Source of the DNA: Thermococcaceae archaeon
GTDB taxonomy: Archaea; Methanobacteriota_B; Thermococci; Thermococcales; Thermococcaceae
Length of the DNA: 9,605 nt
Direction: 5' to 3'
NCBI GenBank assembly: GCA_026986455.1
Contig: JALSON010000251.1
Coordinates: 1-9,605 of the forward strand
Every line of letters begins with the position of its first letter. Within the stretch, counting starts at the first letter, position 1. The notes beneath the pieces were generated by a model. The model did no database searches. It had not been told where the DNA came from and worked only from the letters and a program-made list of their open reading frames with translations. The position numbers and the translations under genes are program-made. This document shows positions 1-5,965 of the stretch, piece by piece.

Positions 1-60
1 ACTTTACTCAAGTGCAAACCCCTTTCAAACATAACTCTTGAAGAAGCATGCCGACTTTTG

Positions 61-188
61 AGCACTCCTTTCTGACAGTTAAACCTTTTTGGTCAAGCTT
101 TGCGCAAGCAAAGCTTGCTGGGGGGCTAACGCCCCCACACCCCCAATCAGCCCTTGCTGACGCAAGCGCTGGCGGAAGGTTGAGTGCT
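61..188. repeat. Cluster of inverted repeats; candidate structured RNA or REP-like element
   Basis: Three perfect or near-perfect hairpins follow one another, each with a four-base loop. The first is a 10-bp stem (94-103 with 108-117) closed by GCAA, a GNRA loop on the + strand. The second is a 6-bp G/C stem (121-126 with 131-136) with loop TAAC. The third is a 5-bp stem (153-157 with 162-166) with loop TGAC, extended past one mismatch by 148-151 with 168-171. The group is enclosed by a possible closing stem: AGCACTC (61-67) pairs perfectly with GAGTGCT (182-188), and 68-72 pairs with 174-178 including one G-U. Short open frames cross it on both strands but lack SD sites and look like translated repeat. 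Whether it is transcribed, or a dispersed genomic repeat, cannot be decided from one copy. Confidence 0.5.
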
Positions 189-259
189 TTTTTGATTTTC
201 AGTTTTTTAGTGGGTTTGTTCTCAACTTTGCTTTTTGGTGAATGTTCCACTTTTAAAAC

Positions 260-276
260 GGCGTCCGAAGGACGCC
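260..276. other. Perfect 7-bp hairpin, GGCGTCC with GAA loop
   Basis: GGCGTCC (260-266) and GGACGCC (270-276) are exact reverse complements around a 3-nt loop. No T-run follows on the + strand. On the minus strand the hairpin is followed by GTTTTAAAAG, which is only weakly terminator-like. The role is unknown; it may belong to the repeat cluster just upstream. Confidence 0.45.
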
Positions 277-338
277 AATAATAAGTTGGAACCGCTTTAA
301 AGTTTCCATTGACGTTAAACCCCTACCTGGGATTATTC

Positions 339-371
339 AATCAGTGCACAACTGATTTTCTGCTTTCTTCC
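339..371 (+). terminator. Possible intrinsic terminator: hairpin plus pyrimidine tract
   Basis: AATCAGT (339-345) and ACTGATT (351-357) form a perfect 7-bp stem with a 5-nt loop. A pyrimidine-rich tract (TTTTCTGCTTTCTTCC) overlaps and follows the 3' arm. This resembles an archaeal T-rich termination signal for transcription arriving from the left. No gene feeding into it is seen inside the window. Confidence 0.3.
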
Positions 372-550
372 AAATGAACCTCCTACTGTGGCGGGTTCTT
401 TCTTCTTATCTCCCAATAACAATTTTGTAATGGGATTTGACTTGTCATTCTTTGAGTCCTGAGTACACAAGCAATGCTCTTTTACTCTCTTTTCTTTTGA
501 CTTGTTCTCGTCGTTTTGGTACGGTTGAGAGTTGGAAGCTCTACGAAAAA

Positions 551-564
551 AAATATAATTTATT
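551..564 (+). promoter_or_regulatory. TATA-like promoter for the exported-protein pair
   Basis: An AAATATAATTTATT stretch, preceded by a purine-rich run at 545-550, is the best TATA/BRE candidate upstream of the gene at 637. Initiation about 25 nt downstream would give a leader of roughly 50 nt that includes the hairpin overlapping the SD site. A second AT-rich candidate lies near 590-600. The background here is AT-rich, so the call is tentative. Confidence 0.35.
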
Positions 565-612
565 CGAACTTATTATTAGAAAATCTTTTAAGGAGTTTGG
601 CATTACATGTTG

Positions 613-634
613 TGATGACCTCTTGAGGTGATCA
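613..634 (+). promoter_or_regulatory. Hairpin with CTTG loop that masks the Shine-Dalgarno site
   Basis: TGATGACCT (613-621) pairs with AGGTGATCA (626-634) at eight of nine positions (one G-G mismatch) around a CTTG loop; CUUG is a known stable RNA tetraloop. The 3' arm is the SD site itself (GAGGTGATC), and the 5' arm carries an anti-SD-like ACCTC. If the RNA folds this way, ribosome access to the downstream gene would be limited. Regulation is inference. Confidence 0.4.
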
Positions 635-636
635 GG

Positions 637-1071
637 GTGTTGGTTAGGAAACTGTTTTTGATAATCTCTTTGGTTTTTCTGATAACTGCCCCCCTAACAT
701 ACTCCTGCAGAGATATTGGTACTGTGGTACTTCGCCCATTGGATAGTGACATGAATGTTCTTTCTTCCCTCTCGACTGATAGGGGATTTCAGGAAGTCAG
801 AGGGAATCTTAAGGAATATTCCATATATTTAGCTGATCCAAAGACCGTTTTGGGAGATGCGAGGAAAGGAGAGCTTCACCTTGAAATCAGGAGTCAGAAG
901 TTTGAGCTTGTCATCGAGCTAGACACAAAAATCTACACCACTATGCGGAACGCTGCTTCAGATGGATACAAGTATCCTGAGTTCTCGGATAGATACAACC
1001 ATGGCGATGAGTTCCACGACAATGCGAGAAGAATAAAAGAGACCGCCCCCATCATCCAGAACTACAGCTGA
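637..1071 (+). CDS. Short exported protein of unknown function
   Basis: I do not recognise this protein. The frame is open from a GTG at 628, but that GTG is part of the SD sequence GAGGTGATC (625-633). GTG 637 or TTG 640 is therefore the more likely start, giving about 144 residues. The N-terminus has the form of a secretion signal: a basic start, a hydrophobic stretch (LFLIISLVFLITAPLTYS) and then a Cys-Arg. The LTYSC context is a poor match to a lipobox, so either lipid attachment or ordinary signal cleavage is possible. The remainder is hydrophilic and mixed alpha/beta, with a charged C-terminal third containing a single His-rich spot. It has no cysteine beyond the one after the signal. 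A lipoprotein gene starts 9 nt after the stop, suggesting a two-gene operon of cell-surface proteins. Gene content and AT-rich surroundings suggest an accessory locus. Confidence 0.65.
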   Translation: MLVRKLFLIISLVFLITAPLTYSCRDIGTVVLRPLDSDMNVLSSLSTDRGFQEVRGNLKEYSIYLADPKTVLGDARKGELHLEIRSQKFELVIELDTKIYTTMRNAASDGYKYPEFSDRYNHGDEFHDNARRIKETAPIIQNYS

Positions 1072-1080
1072 GGGATGAAC

Positions 1081-1596
1081 ATGAATTCTCGCTGTTGTAG
1101 CTTATTTTTTGTTTTCCTTATCGTTACCTTAGTTTTTTCTCTCGGTTGCATTCAAAACACCACCCAGAATACGGGCAGTGTTTCCAGTAATGGCAATATT
1201 GAAATGGAAGTTGTATTCCCCAAGTGCGCATCGGGAACATTCAACATAACTTTGCTGATTAAAAACACAGGAAATTCCTCCGTTCTACTGCTGAAACCGA
1301 TAACGTTCATAACAGTCCAATTTGAGCTTTATTATCCAGACGGGACAAAGATTAGGTACATTGGTCCCATGCCGACTTACCTTCCCCTGACTGATAAGGA
1401 TACCCTTGTTCTAAGGAAAGGCGAAGTCATTGAAAGGCAGATTTCATTAAACACCGGCTGGTGGGATACAGGTGGTGGAAACTACCGACTTCTTGTTGTC
1501 TACGATACAGAGAACGTCAGGACAAAAACCACCCGGAGAGTCTGGAGGGGAAGACTCGAAGCGTGGGGCTATGTTGATTTTGGAGGTTGTCCTTGA
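1081..1596 (+). CDS. Predicted lipoprotein with beta-sandwich-like domain
   Basis: The N-terminus is a clear lipoprotein signal: MNSRCC, then a hydrophobic core, then VFSLGC with the lipid-accepting Cys at residue 23. A Thr/Ser/Asn-rich linker follows. The mature part (about residues 37-155) alternates hydrophobic and polar residues and contains phrases such as FNITLLIKNTGNSSVLL and GKYRLLVVYDT-like GNYRLLVVYDT. These are typical of Ig-like or intracellular-proteinase-inhibitor-like beta-sandwiches; this fold call is inference. ATG 1075 is also in frame, but GAGG at 1070-1073 is correctly spaced only for ATG 1081, giving 171 residues. The gene starts 9 nt after the preceding stop and is probably co-transcribed with it. 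It should be anchored on the outer face of the membrane. Ligand and function are unknown. Confidence 0.72.
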   Translation: MNSRCCSLFFVFLIVTLVFSLGCIQNTTQNTGSVSSNGNIEMEVVFPKCASGTFNITLLIKNTGNSSVLLLKPITFITVQFELYYPDGTKIRYIGPMPTYLPLTDKDTLVLRKGEVIERQISLNTGWWDTGGGNYRLLVVYDTENVRTKTTRRVWRGRLEAWGYVDFGGCP

Positions 1597-1654
1597 GAGC
1601 CAAAAGAGTTGCCAGTGGGAAGAGTGGCTGGTTTCTTCTAAGTGGGCTCCTTCA

Positions 1655-1668
1655 CCTTTATAAACCCC
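1655..1668 (+). promoter_or_regulatory. TATA box for the methyltransferase, leaderless transcript
   Basis: CCTTTATAAACCCC has a near-consensus archaeal TATA box centred near 1661. The ATG at 1686 lies 25 nt downstream, the usual distance to the transcription start, and there is no SD before it. The mRNA is therefore probably leaderless. Confidence 0.7.
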
Positions 1669-1685
1669 TTTTCTTATCCCCGCAC

Positions 1686-2273
1686 ATGAGCCACTACTAC
1701 TCCGAGGAGCCGAACGTCCCGCTGAAGACCAAGACGATAGAGGTCTGCATTAGAGGCCAGTGTTTCAAGTTCATAACCGCCAGTGGGGTCTTTTCATTCG
1801 GGAAGCTCGACCGGGGGACGGAACTGCTCATAGAAAGTATGATACTTGATGGGAACTGGCGCGTCCTTGATCTGGGCTGCGGCTACGGGGCTATAGGGAT
1901 AGTGGCCTCCCGGTTTGTCGGGCAGGTTGTAATGACGGACATCAACAGGAGAGCAATAAGCATAGCAAAGAAAAACTTAAAAATCAACGGCGTTAAAAAC
2001 GCAGAGGTAAGGTGGGGAAGTCTCTACGAGCCCGTTAGGGGTGAGAAGTTCCACAGCATAATAACAAACCCCCCCGTGCATGCCGGTAAAGAAGTGCTGA
2101 GGGAAATAGTTATAAATGCTCCTCTGCATCTTCACGATGAAGGCCTGCTTCAGCTCGTGATTAAGACGAAGCAGGGCGCAAAATATATTAAGGGTTTAAT
2201 GGAGGAGAACTTCGCTGAAGTGAGAGAGCTGGTGAAGGGCTCCGGTTACAGAGTGTATGCCGGGATCGCCTAG
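1686..2273 (+). CDS. SAM-dependent methyltransferase, MJ0882/RsmC-like
   Basis: This is a 195-residue class I methyltransferase of the MTS/RsmC-like small-domain family and closely resembles Methanocaldococcus MJ0882 in motif order. [17 protein letters not shown] (34-50) is the family's N-terminal segment. [12 protein letters not shown] (60-71) is SAM motif [15 protein letters not shown] (84-97) carries the acidic motif II residue. NPPVHAG (128-134) is the catalytic NPP-type motif of N-methyltransferases acting on RNA or protein. [12 protein letters not shown] and GSGYRV close the domain. The substrate is inferred to be rRNA or another ribosome-linked nucleic acid. The frame stays open upstream to 1587, but the leaderless promoter fixes ATG 1686. 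Unusually, residues 192-195 and the TAG stop lie inside the tRNA-Ser gene. A TATA-like site for that tRNA also lies within this gene. Confidence 0.88.
   Translation: MSHYYSEEPNVPLKTKTIEVCIRGQCFKFITASGVFSFGKLDRGTELLIESMILDGNWRVLDLGCGYGAIGIVASRFVGQVVMTDINRRAISIAKKNLKINGVKNAEVRWGSLYEPVRGEKFHSIITNPPVHAGKEVLREIVINAPLHLHDEGLLQLVIKTKQGAKYIKGLMEENFAEVRELVKGSGYRVYAGIA
2177..2191 (+). promoter_or_regulatory. Candidate promoter of tRNA-Ser and the S13 operon, inside the methyltransferase gene
   Basis: GCGCAAAATATATTA combines a purine-rich BRE-like element with an AT-rich TATA-like stretch. Initiation about 25-30 nt downstream would start near 2210-2215, some 45 nt before tRNA-Ser. No other TATA-like element sits between here and S13, so the operon either uses this site or reads through from the methyltransferase promoter. 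Confidence 0.45.
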
Positions 2274-2346
2274 CCTGGGATGGCGCGGGCCTTGAGAGCC
2301 CGTGGGCGTCCTGCCCACCGGGGTTCAAATCCCCGTCCCGGCGCCA
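2259..2346 (+). tRNA. tRNA-Ser (anticodon TGA)
   Basis: The acceptor stem GCCGGGA (2259-2265) pairs exactly with TCCCGGC (2336-2342). It is followed by discriminator G and an encoded CCA (2344-2346). The anticodon stem CGGGC/GCCCG encloses CTTGAGA, giving anticodon TGA, which reads UCA-type serine codons. The variable region is a long class II arm (TGGGCGTCCTGCCCA). The T arm is CGGGG-TTCAAAT-CCCCG. No intron is seen. The first 15 nt overlap the end of the methyltransferase coding region on the same strand. Confidence 0.95.
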
Positions 2347-2365
2347 AAATCCTTGCACAGGATTT
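2347..2365 (+). other. Small hairpin between tRNA-Ser and the S13 SD site
   Basis: AAATCC (2347-2352) and GGATTT (2360-2365) are exact reverse complements around a 7-nt loop. They begin at the first base after the tRNA CCA and end at the base before the SD (GGAGGTG, 2366-2372). The hairpin may mark the new 5' end after tRNA 3' processing or influence S13 translation. The stem is short and mostly A/T. Confidence 0.3.
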
Positions 2366-2380
2366 GGAGGTGTATTCGTA

Positions 2381-2830
2381 ATGACGGACAATTTCAGGCA
2401 CATAGTGCGTGTAGCAGGTGTTGATTTAAACGGAAATAAACAGCTCAGATGGGCGCTCACAGGAATTAGAGGGATAGGAATAAACTTCGCGACAATGGTG
2501 CTCAGAATAGCAGGAATAGACCCGTACATGAAAGCAGGGTACCTTACAGCGGAGCAGGTTAAAAAGATAGAGGAAATTCTGGCTGACCCAGTAAAGCACG
2601 GCATTCCTGCTTGGGCAGTCAACAGACCCAAGGACTACGATACAGGGCTTGACAAGCACCTCATAACGGCCAAGCTCGTCATGGCATGGCGTGAAGACGT
2701 GAACAGGCTCAGGCGCATAAGGGCATACAGAGGAATAAGACACGAACTCGGTCTGCCCATGAGAGGGCAGAGGACAAGATCAAACTTCAGGCACGGTGCA
2801 ACCCTCGGTGTTAGCAGAAGGAAGAAGTGA
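2381..2830 (+). CDS. rps13: Small-subunit ribosomal protein S13 (uS13)
   Basis: The protein is 149 residues, the usual archaeal length. The N-terminal part ([28 protein letters not shown]) holds the helix-hairpin-helix-like region of uS13. The C-terminal signature [19 protein letters not shown] (118-136) and the basic tail SRRKK contact 16S rRNA and tRNA in the subunit head. The start is fixed by ATG 2381 with a strong GGAGGTG 8 nt upstream. It is the first protein gene of the archaeal S13-S4-S11-rpoD cluster and is preceded by tRNA-Ser. S4 starts 10 nt after its stop. Confidence 0.97.
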   Translation: MTDNFRHIVRVAGVDLNGNKQLRWALTGIRGIGINFATMVLRIAGIDPYMKAGYLTAEQVKKIEEILADPVKHGIPAWAVNRPKDYDTGLDKHLITAKLVMAWREDVNRLRRIRAYRGIRHELGLPMRGQRTRSNFRHGATLGVSRRKK

Positions 2831-2840
2831 GGTGATTTGA

Positions 2841-3380
2841 ATGGGAGACCCAAAGAGGCAGAGGAAGAGGTATGAAACTCCCTCTCACCCGTGGATTAAG
2901 GAGAGGCTCGACAGCGAGAGAGTTTTGATGAGGAAATACGCTCTCAAGAACAAGAAGGAGCTCTGGAAGCACGAGACCCAGCTTAAGGAATTCAGGAGAA
3001 GGGCCAGAAGGCTGTTGGCAGCGAGAGGAAGGCAGGCTGAGGTTGAGAGGCAGCAGCTCCTCCAGAGGCTTGCAAGGCTTGGTCTCCTCCCAGAGGGAGC
3101 GGCTCTCGATGACGTTCTCTCTCTGACCCTTGAGGACATTCTTGAGCGGAGACTTCAGACCATGGTCTTCAAGAAGGGCCTCGCGAGAACTGTGAAGCAG
3201 GCAAGACAGCTTATAGTCCACGGACACATAGAGGTTGCAGGTCAGGTCATAAGATCACCGAGCTACCTTGTCCTCAAAGAGGAGGAAACTGGCATAACCT
3301 ATGCAAGAAACTCACCGTTCGCAAAGGAAAGCCACCCTGAGAGGATGGTTATTGAACAGGCAAAGGGTGAGGCACAATGA
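2841..3380 (+). CDS. rps4: Small-subunit ribosomal protein S4 (uS4)
   Basis: The protein is 179 residues, typical for archaeal uS4, which nucleates assembly of the small-subunit 5' domain. The N-terminal half ([18 protein letters not shown], then Arg/Lys-rich helices to about residue 80) is the rRNA-binding region. The S4 RNA-binding domain spans about residues 103-145 ([30 protein letters not shown]). The start has GAGGTGATT at 2829-2836. Its TGA stop overlaps the next ATG (ATGA at 3377-3380), so translation is probably coupled to S11. Confidence 0.97.
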   Translation: MGDPKRQRKRYETPSHPWIKERLDSERVLMRKYALKNKKELWKHETQLKEFRRRARRLLAARGRQAEVERQQLLQRLARLGLLPEGAALDDVLSLTLEDILERRLQTMVFKKGLARTVKQARQLIVHGHIEVAGQVIRSPSYLVLKEEETGITYARNSPFAKESHPERMVIEQAKGEAQ

Positions 3381-3790
3381 ATGAAGGTCAGGTCAACCTC
3401 AGGAAGAAGGAGAAGTGGGGGGTGGCCCACATATACTCCTCCTACAACAACACCATAATCCACATCACGGATCTCACAGGTGCTGAGACCGTCTCAAGAT
3501 GGAGCGGAGGTATGGTCGTCAAGGCTGACAGGGATGAGCCCTCACCTTACGCCGCCATGATAGCTGCAAAGAGAGCTGCCGAAGAGGCCATGGAGAAGGG
3601 CTTCACCGGAGTGCACATCAAAGTGCGCGCTCCGGGAGGAAGCAAGAGCAAATCCCCGGGACCAGGTGCCCAGGCGGCAATTAGGGCTCTGGCCAGGGCC
3701 GGTCTCAGGATAGGCCGCGTTGAGGATGTTACACCGATCCCCCACGATGGGACAAGACCAAAGGGCGGCAGAAGGGGCAGGAGAGTCTGA
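3377..3790 (+). CDS. rps11: Small-subunit ribosomal protein S11 (uS11)
   Basis: This 137-residue platform protein carries [20 protein letters not shown] (14-33), with the universal NNT motif, and [18 protein letters not shown]. Next come the signature [20 protein letters not shown] (81-100) and a strongly basic tail GGRRGRRV. The start overlaps the S4 stop by 4 nt. GGGTGAGG about 6 nt upstream serves as SD. A second ATG at 3381 is in another frame and can be ignored. The rpoD leader follows after about 40 nt containing T-rich sequence. Confidence 0.97.
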   Translation: MNEGQVNLRKKEKWGVAHIYSSYNNTIIHITDLTGAETVSRWSGGMVVKADRDEPSPYAAMIAAKRAAEEAMEKGFTGVHIKVRAPGGSKSKSPGPGAQAAIRALARAGLRIGRVEDVTPIPHDGTRPKGGRRGRRV

Positions 3791-3792
3791 CC

Positions 3793-3811
3793 CCTTTAAA
3801 ACTTCTTTTTT
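3793..3811 (+). promoter_or_regulatory. TATA-like/T-rich element between S11 and rpoD
   Basis: CTTTAAAAC is followed by TTCTTTTTT. The first part could be a TATA box giving a very short leader to ATG 3830. The T-run could instead cause partial termination after S11, which would tune polymerase-subunit output relative to ribosomal proteins. Neither role is proved by sequence. Confidence 0.3.
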
Positions 3812-3829
3812 GGTGAGAAGGTGAGAAAA

Positions 3830-4606
3830 ATGGAAGTTAAAATTCTTGAAAAACGGGAGGACTCGGTTCGTTTTATCCTCGGAGGGGTTAGTCACACGTT
3901 TGCAAATGCCCTCAGGAGGGCCATAATTGGTGAGGTTCCGACGTTTGCTGTTGATGAGGTTGAGTTCTTTGAAAATGACTCTGCTCTCTTTGATGAGATT
4001 ATTGCCCACAGACTGGCCATGGTGCCGCTAACGACCCCTGTTGATAGATTTGAACTCGATGCGCTTGATCTCGATGATTACACTGTAACACTGGGCCTTG
4101 AGTTCGAGGGGCCTGGAATGGTTTATTCGGGAGATTTGAAGAGCGACGACCCAGATATAAAGCCCGCTAATCCCAGCATCCCGATAGTCAAGCTGGCTGA
4201 GGGACAGAGAATAACCCTCAATGCATATGCAAGGCTTGGAAGGGGCAGGGATCATGCTAAATGGCAGCCGGGTTATGCATACTACAAGTATCTGACAAGG
4301 ATACACATAGGCAAGGAAGTTCCGGGATGGAAAAAGCTTAAAAACCTTGCAGAAAGAAGAAAGCTGCCGGTTGAAGAGACCGACAGTGAGATCATAATAA
4401 CCACATACAAAAGCTTTTACTTCCCCAGGGAATTTGATGGCTATGTGGGAAGTCTGATAATGGAAGAGGTTATACCGGATACATTTGTCTTCACGGTTGA
4501 AAGCAATGGAGAGCTGCCTGTTGAGGAAATGGTGGCCATAGCGCTCAAAATCCTCATGAGGAAGAGCGATAGGTTTATAAACGAGCTTCATAAATTAGCC
4601 GTCTGA
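3830..4606 (+). CDS. rpoD: RNA polymerase subunit D (Rpo3)
   Basis: This is the archaeal counterpart of bacterial alpha and eukaryotic RPB3; with subunit L it forms the assembly platform of RNA polymerase. It is 258 residues from ATG 3830, which has GGTGAG upstream; a GTG at 3821 in the same frame lies within the SD. Visible motifs are [20 protein letters not shown] (21-40), [13 protein letters not shown] (55-67) and [19 protein letters not shown] (137-155), the latter typical of D/RPB3. The segment at about 165-200 corresponds to the small domain that carries a 4Fe-4S cluster in some archaea. The whole protein contains no cysteine, so no cluster can bind. tRNA-Leu begins at the base after its stop codon. 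Confidence 0.96.
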   Translation: MEVKILEKREDSVRFILGGVSHTFANALRRAIIGEVPTFAVDEVEFFENDSALFDEIIAHRLAMVPLTTPVDRFELDALDLDDYTVTLGLEFEGPGMVYSGDLKSDDPDIKPANPSIPIVKLAEGQRITLNAYARLGRGRDHAKWQPGYAYYKYLTRIHIGKEVPGWKKLKNLAERRKLPVEETDSEIIITTYKSFYFPREFDGYVGSLIMEEVIPDTFVFTVESNGELPVEEMVAIALKILMRKSDRFINELHKLAV

Positions 4607-4694
4607 GCGGGGGTTGCCGAGCCTGGTCAAAGGCGCGGGATTCAGGGTCCCGTCCCGTAGGGGTTCCGGGGTTCAAATCCCCGCCCCCGCACCA
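4607..4694 (+). tRNA. tRNA-Leu (anticodon CAG)
   Basis: The acceptor stem GCGGGGG (4607-4613) pairs exactly with CCCCCGC (4684-4690), followed by discriminator A and encoded CCA. The anticodon arm CGGGA-TTCAGGG-TCCCG gives anticodon CAG (codon CUG). There is a long class II variable arm and a T arm CGGGG-TTCAAAT-CCCCG. No intron is visible. It starts directly after the rpoD TGA with zero spacer and must share its transcript. Confidence 0.95.
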
Positions 4695-4747
4695 GAACCA
4701 TAATGATCACCCCGTCCCTCGGTGCGAGAAATTTAGGAGGAATGATC

Positions 4748-5110
4748 ATGAAGAGGACAGGTCCGACTGATATTAATTTGAGAAGGCTCATTCGCTATCT
4801 GAGAAAAAAGTCAAATGAGGAAGGAGTAAGGATATGGAAGGATATAGCCTGGCGTTTGGAGAGGCCAAGGAGACAGAGGGCTGAGGTAAATATAAGCAGG
4901 ATCAACCGCTACACCAAGGAAGGCGACACGGTCATCGTCCCAGGAAGCGTCCTCGGCGCAGGGAAGCTCGGCCACAGGGTTACCGTTGCGGCATGGAAAT
5001 TCAGTGAAAAGGCCAGGGAGAAGATAGTTGAGGCTGGCGGCGAGGCGATAACGATTGAGGAGCTCATGGAGAGAAATCCCAAAGGTAGTGGAGTAGTTAT
5101 AATGGAGTGA
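4748..5110 (+). CDS. rpl18e: Large-subunit ribosomal protein L18e (eL18)
   Basis: This 120-residue archaeal/eukaryotic-type protein belongs to the L15/L18e fold family. [20 protein letters not shown] starts the mature family sequence. [19 protein letters not shown] (60-78) and [16 protein letters not shown] (78-93) are the family hallmark. The frame is open to an ATG at 4703, but GGAGG at 4736-4740 is spaced 7 nt from ATG 4748, which also gives the usual family length. ATGATCA occurs twice in the leader (4703 and 4742). L13 follows 6 nt after the stop. Confidence 0.95.
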   Translation: MKRTGPTDINLRRLIRYLRKKSNEEGVRIWKDIAWRLERPRRQRAEVNISRINRYTKEGDTVIVPGSVLGAGKLGHRVTVAAWKFSEKAREKIVEAGGEAITIEELMERNPKGSGVVIME

Positions 5111-5116
5111 TGGGCT

Positions 5117-5545
5117 ATGAGGATAATTAACGCTGAAGGTTTGATCCTTGGAAGGCTTGCATCAAAAGTTGCCAGGATGCTCCTTGAGGGCGAGGAGGTC
5201 ATCATAGTCAACGCTGACAAGGCCATCATCACCGGCAACAAGGAGGATATTTTTGCAAAATTCAAGCAGAGGACAGAGCTCAGAACCAGGACAAACCCAA
5301 GGAGAGGTCCATTTTATCCAAAGAGAAGCGATGAGCTTGTAAGGAGAACTATAAGAGGAATGCTGCCGTGGAAGACCAACAGGGGAAGAAGGGCATTCAA
5401 GAAGCTCAGGGTTTATGCGGGAATCCCGAAGGAGTTCGAAGGAAAGGAATTTGAGACGATAGCGGAGGCCCACATGGCAAGGCTGGCAACTCCGAAGTAC
5501 GTCACTGTTGGAGAGGTTGCCAGGTTCCTCGGTGGAAAGTTCTGA
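5117..5545 (+). CDS. rpl13: Large-subunit ribosomal protein L13 (uL13)
   Basis: The 142-residue uL13 starts with [20 protein letters not shown], where the [12 protein letters not shown] motif is conserved. Then comes [12 protein letters not shown] and the archaeal signature [20 protein letters not shown] (81-100) with [10 protein letters not shown] after it. It is an early-assembling large-subunit protein. The SD (GGAGTGATGG) overlaps the end of the L18e gene, so the two are translationally close. S9 begins 10 nt after the stop. Confidence 0.96.
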   Translation: MRIINAEGLILGRLASKVARMLLEGEEVIIVNADKAIITGNKEDIFAKFKQRTELRTRTNPRRGPFYPKRSDELVRRTIRGMLPWKTNRGRRAFKKLRVYAGIPKEFEGKEFETIAEAHMARLATPKYVTVGEVARFLGGKF

Positions 5546-5555
5546 GGTGGTAGAA

Positions 5556-5963
5556 ATGAAGGTTATCCAGACATCTGGAAAGAGAAAAACAGCCGTTGCG
5601 AGAGCCACGATAAGAGAGGGGAAGGGCAGGATCAGGATCAACCACCGGCCGGTGGAGATCATTGAGCCGGAGATGATAAGATTCACAATTATGGAACCTC
5701 TGGTCCTGGCAGGGGAAGAGATAGTCAGCAAGGTCGACATAGACGTCAAGGTAGAAGGCGGTGGAATCATGGGACAGGCCGAGGCCGCCCGTGTCGCAAT
5801 CGCAAGGGCCCTTGTGGAGTGGACAAACGACATGAACCTCAAGGACAAGTTCGTAAAATACGACAGAACGATGCTTGTGGGAGATTCAAGAAGGACGGAG
5901 CCGCACAAACCGAACAGGTCGACGAAGGGCCCGAGGGCCAAGAGGCAGAAGTCCTACCGTTGA
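5556..5963 (+). CDS. rps9: Small-subunit ribosomal protein S9 (uS9)
   Basis: The 135-residue uS9 opens with [20 protein letters not shown] (3-22). [20 protein letters not shown] (68-87) is the conserved GQ-containing core. The C-terminus is basic and ends KRQKSYR, the tail that reaches the P-site tRNA in the ribosome. The frame is open to 5508 inside L13, but GAGGTGG overlapping the L13 stop sets ATG 5556 as start and gives the family length. rpoN lies 44 nt downstream after a T-rich spacer. Confidence 0.96.
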   Translation: MKVIQTSGKRKTAVARATIREGKGRIRINHRPVEIIEPEMIRFTIMEPLVLAGEEIVSKVDIDVKVEGGGIMGQAEAARVAIARALVEWTNDMNLKDKFVKYDRTMLVGDSRRTEPHKPNRSTKGPRAKRQKSYR

Positions 5964-5965
5964 GG

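Larger units (their letters stand above)
189..636. other. Long AT-rich non-coding stretch with scattered hairpins
   Basis: No credible gene is present. An open frame at 437-631 needs a TTG start, has no SD site and resembles no family I know. The stretch contains a 7-bp hairpin at 260-276, a hairpin followed by a pyrimidine tract at 339-371, a TATA-like sequence near 551-564 and an SD-overlapping hairpin at 613-634. On the minus strand a GGAGG occurs near 384-388, but only very short frames follow it. The stretch could be decayed coding sequence, a long 5' leader, or both. Confidence 0.55.

Noticed and set aside
8..281. Two overlapping open frames on opposite strands (about 77-80 codons)
   Set aside because: Both run through the inverted-repeat cluster, have no SD and give low-complexity, unrecognisable proteins; they are best read as translated repeat.
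301..357. Possible CRISPR repeat because of a GTTTCCATTGAC-type sequence
   Set aside because: Only one copy is present, with no regularly spaced repeats anywhere in the window.
437..631. 64-codon open frame starting with TTG
   Set aside because: No SD, no family resemblance, AT-rich background and overlap with the promoter and SD of the next gene.
1601..1640. Terminator after the lipoprotein gene (GCCA...TGGC then TTTCTTCT)
   Set aside because: The stem is only four base pairs with a loop of about ten and the tract is short; too weak to list.
2259..2346. Integration site of a mobile element at tRNA-Ser
   Set aside because: tRNA genes are common targets, but no integrase fragment and no second copy of a tRNA segment is seen in the window.
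2188..2631. 147-codon minus-strand frame across tRNA-Ser and S13
   Set aside because: It lies antisense to a tRNA and a conserved ribosomal gene, with no SD; a shadow of GC-biased codons.
5162..5941. 259-codon minus-strand frame opposite L13 and S9
   Set aside because: It is entirely antisense to two strongly conserved genes and has no recognisable domains.
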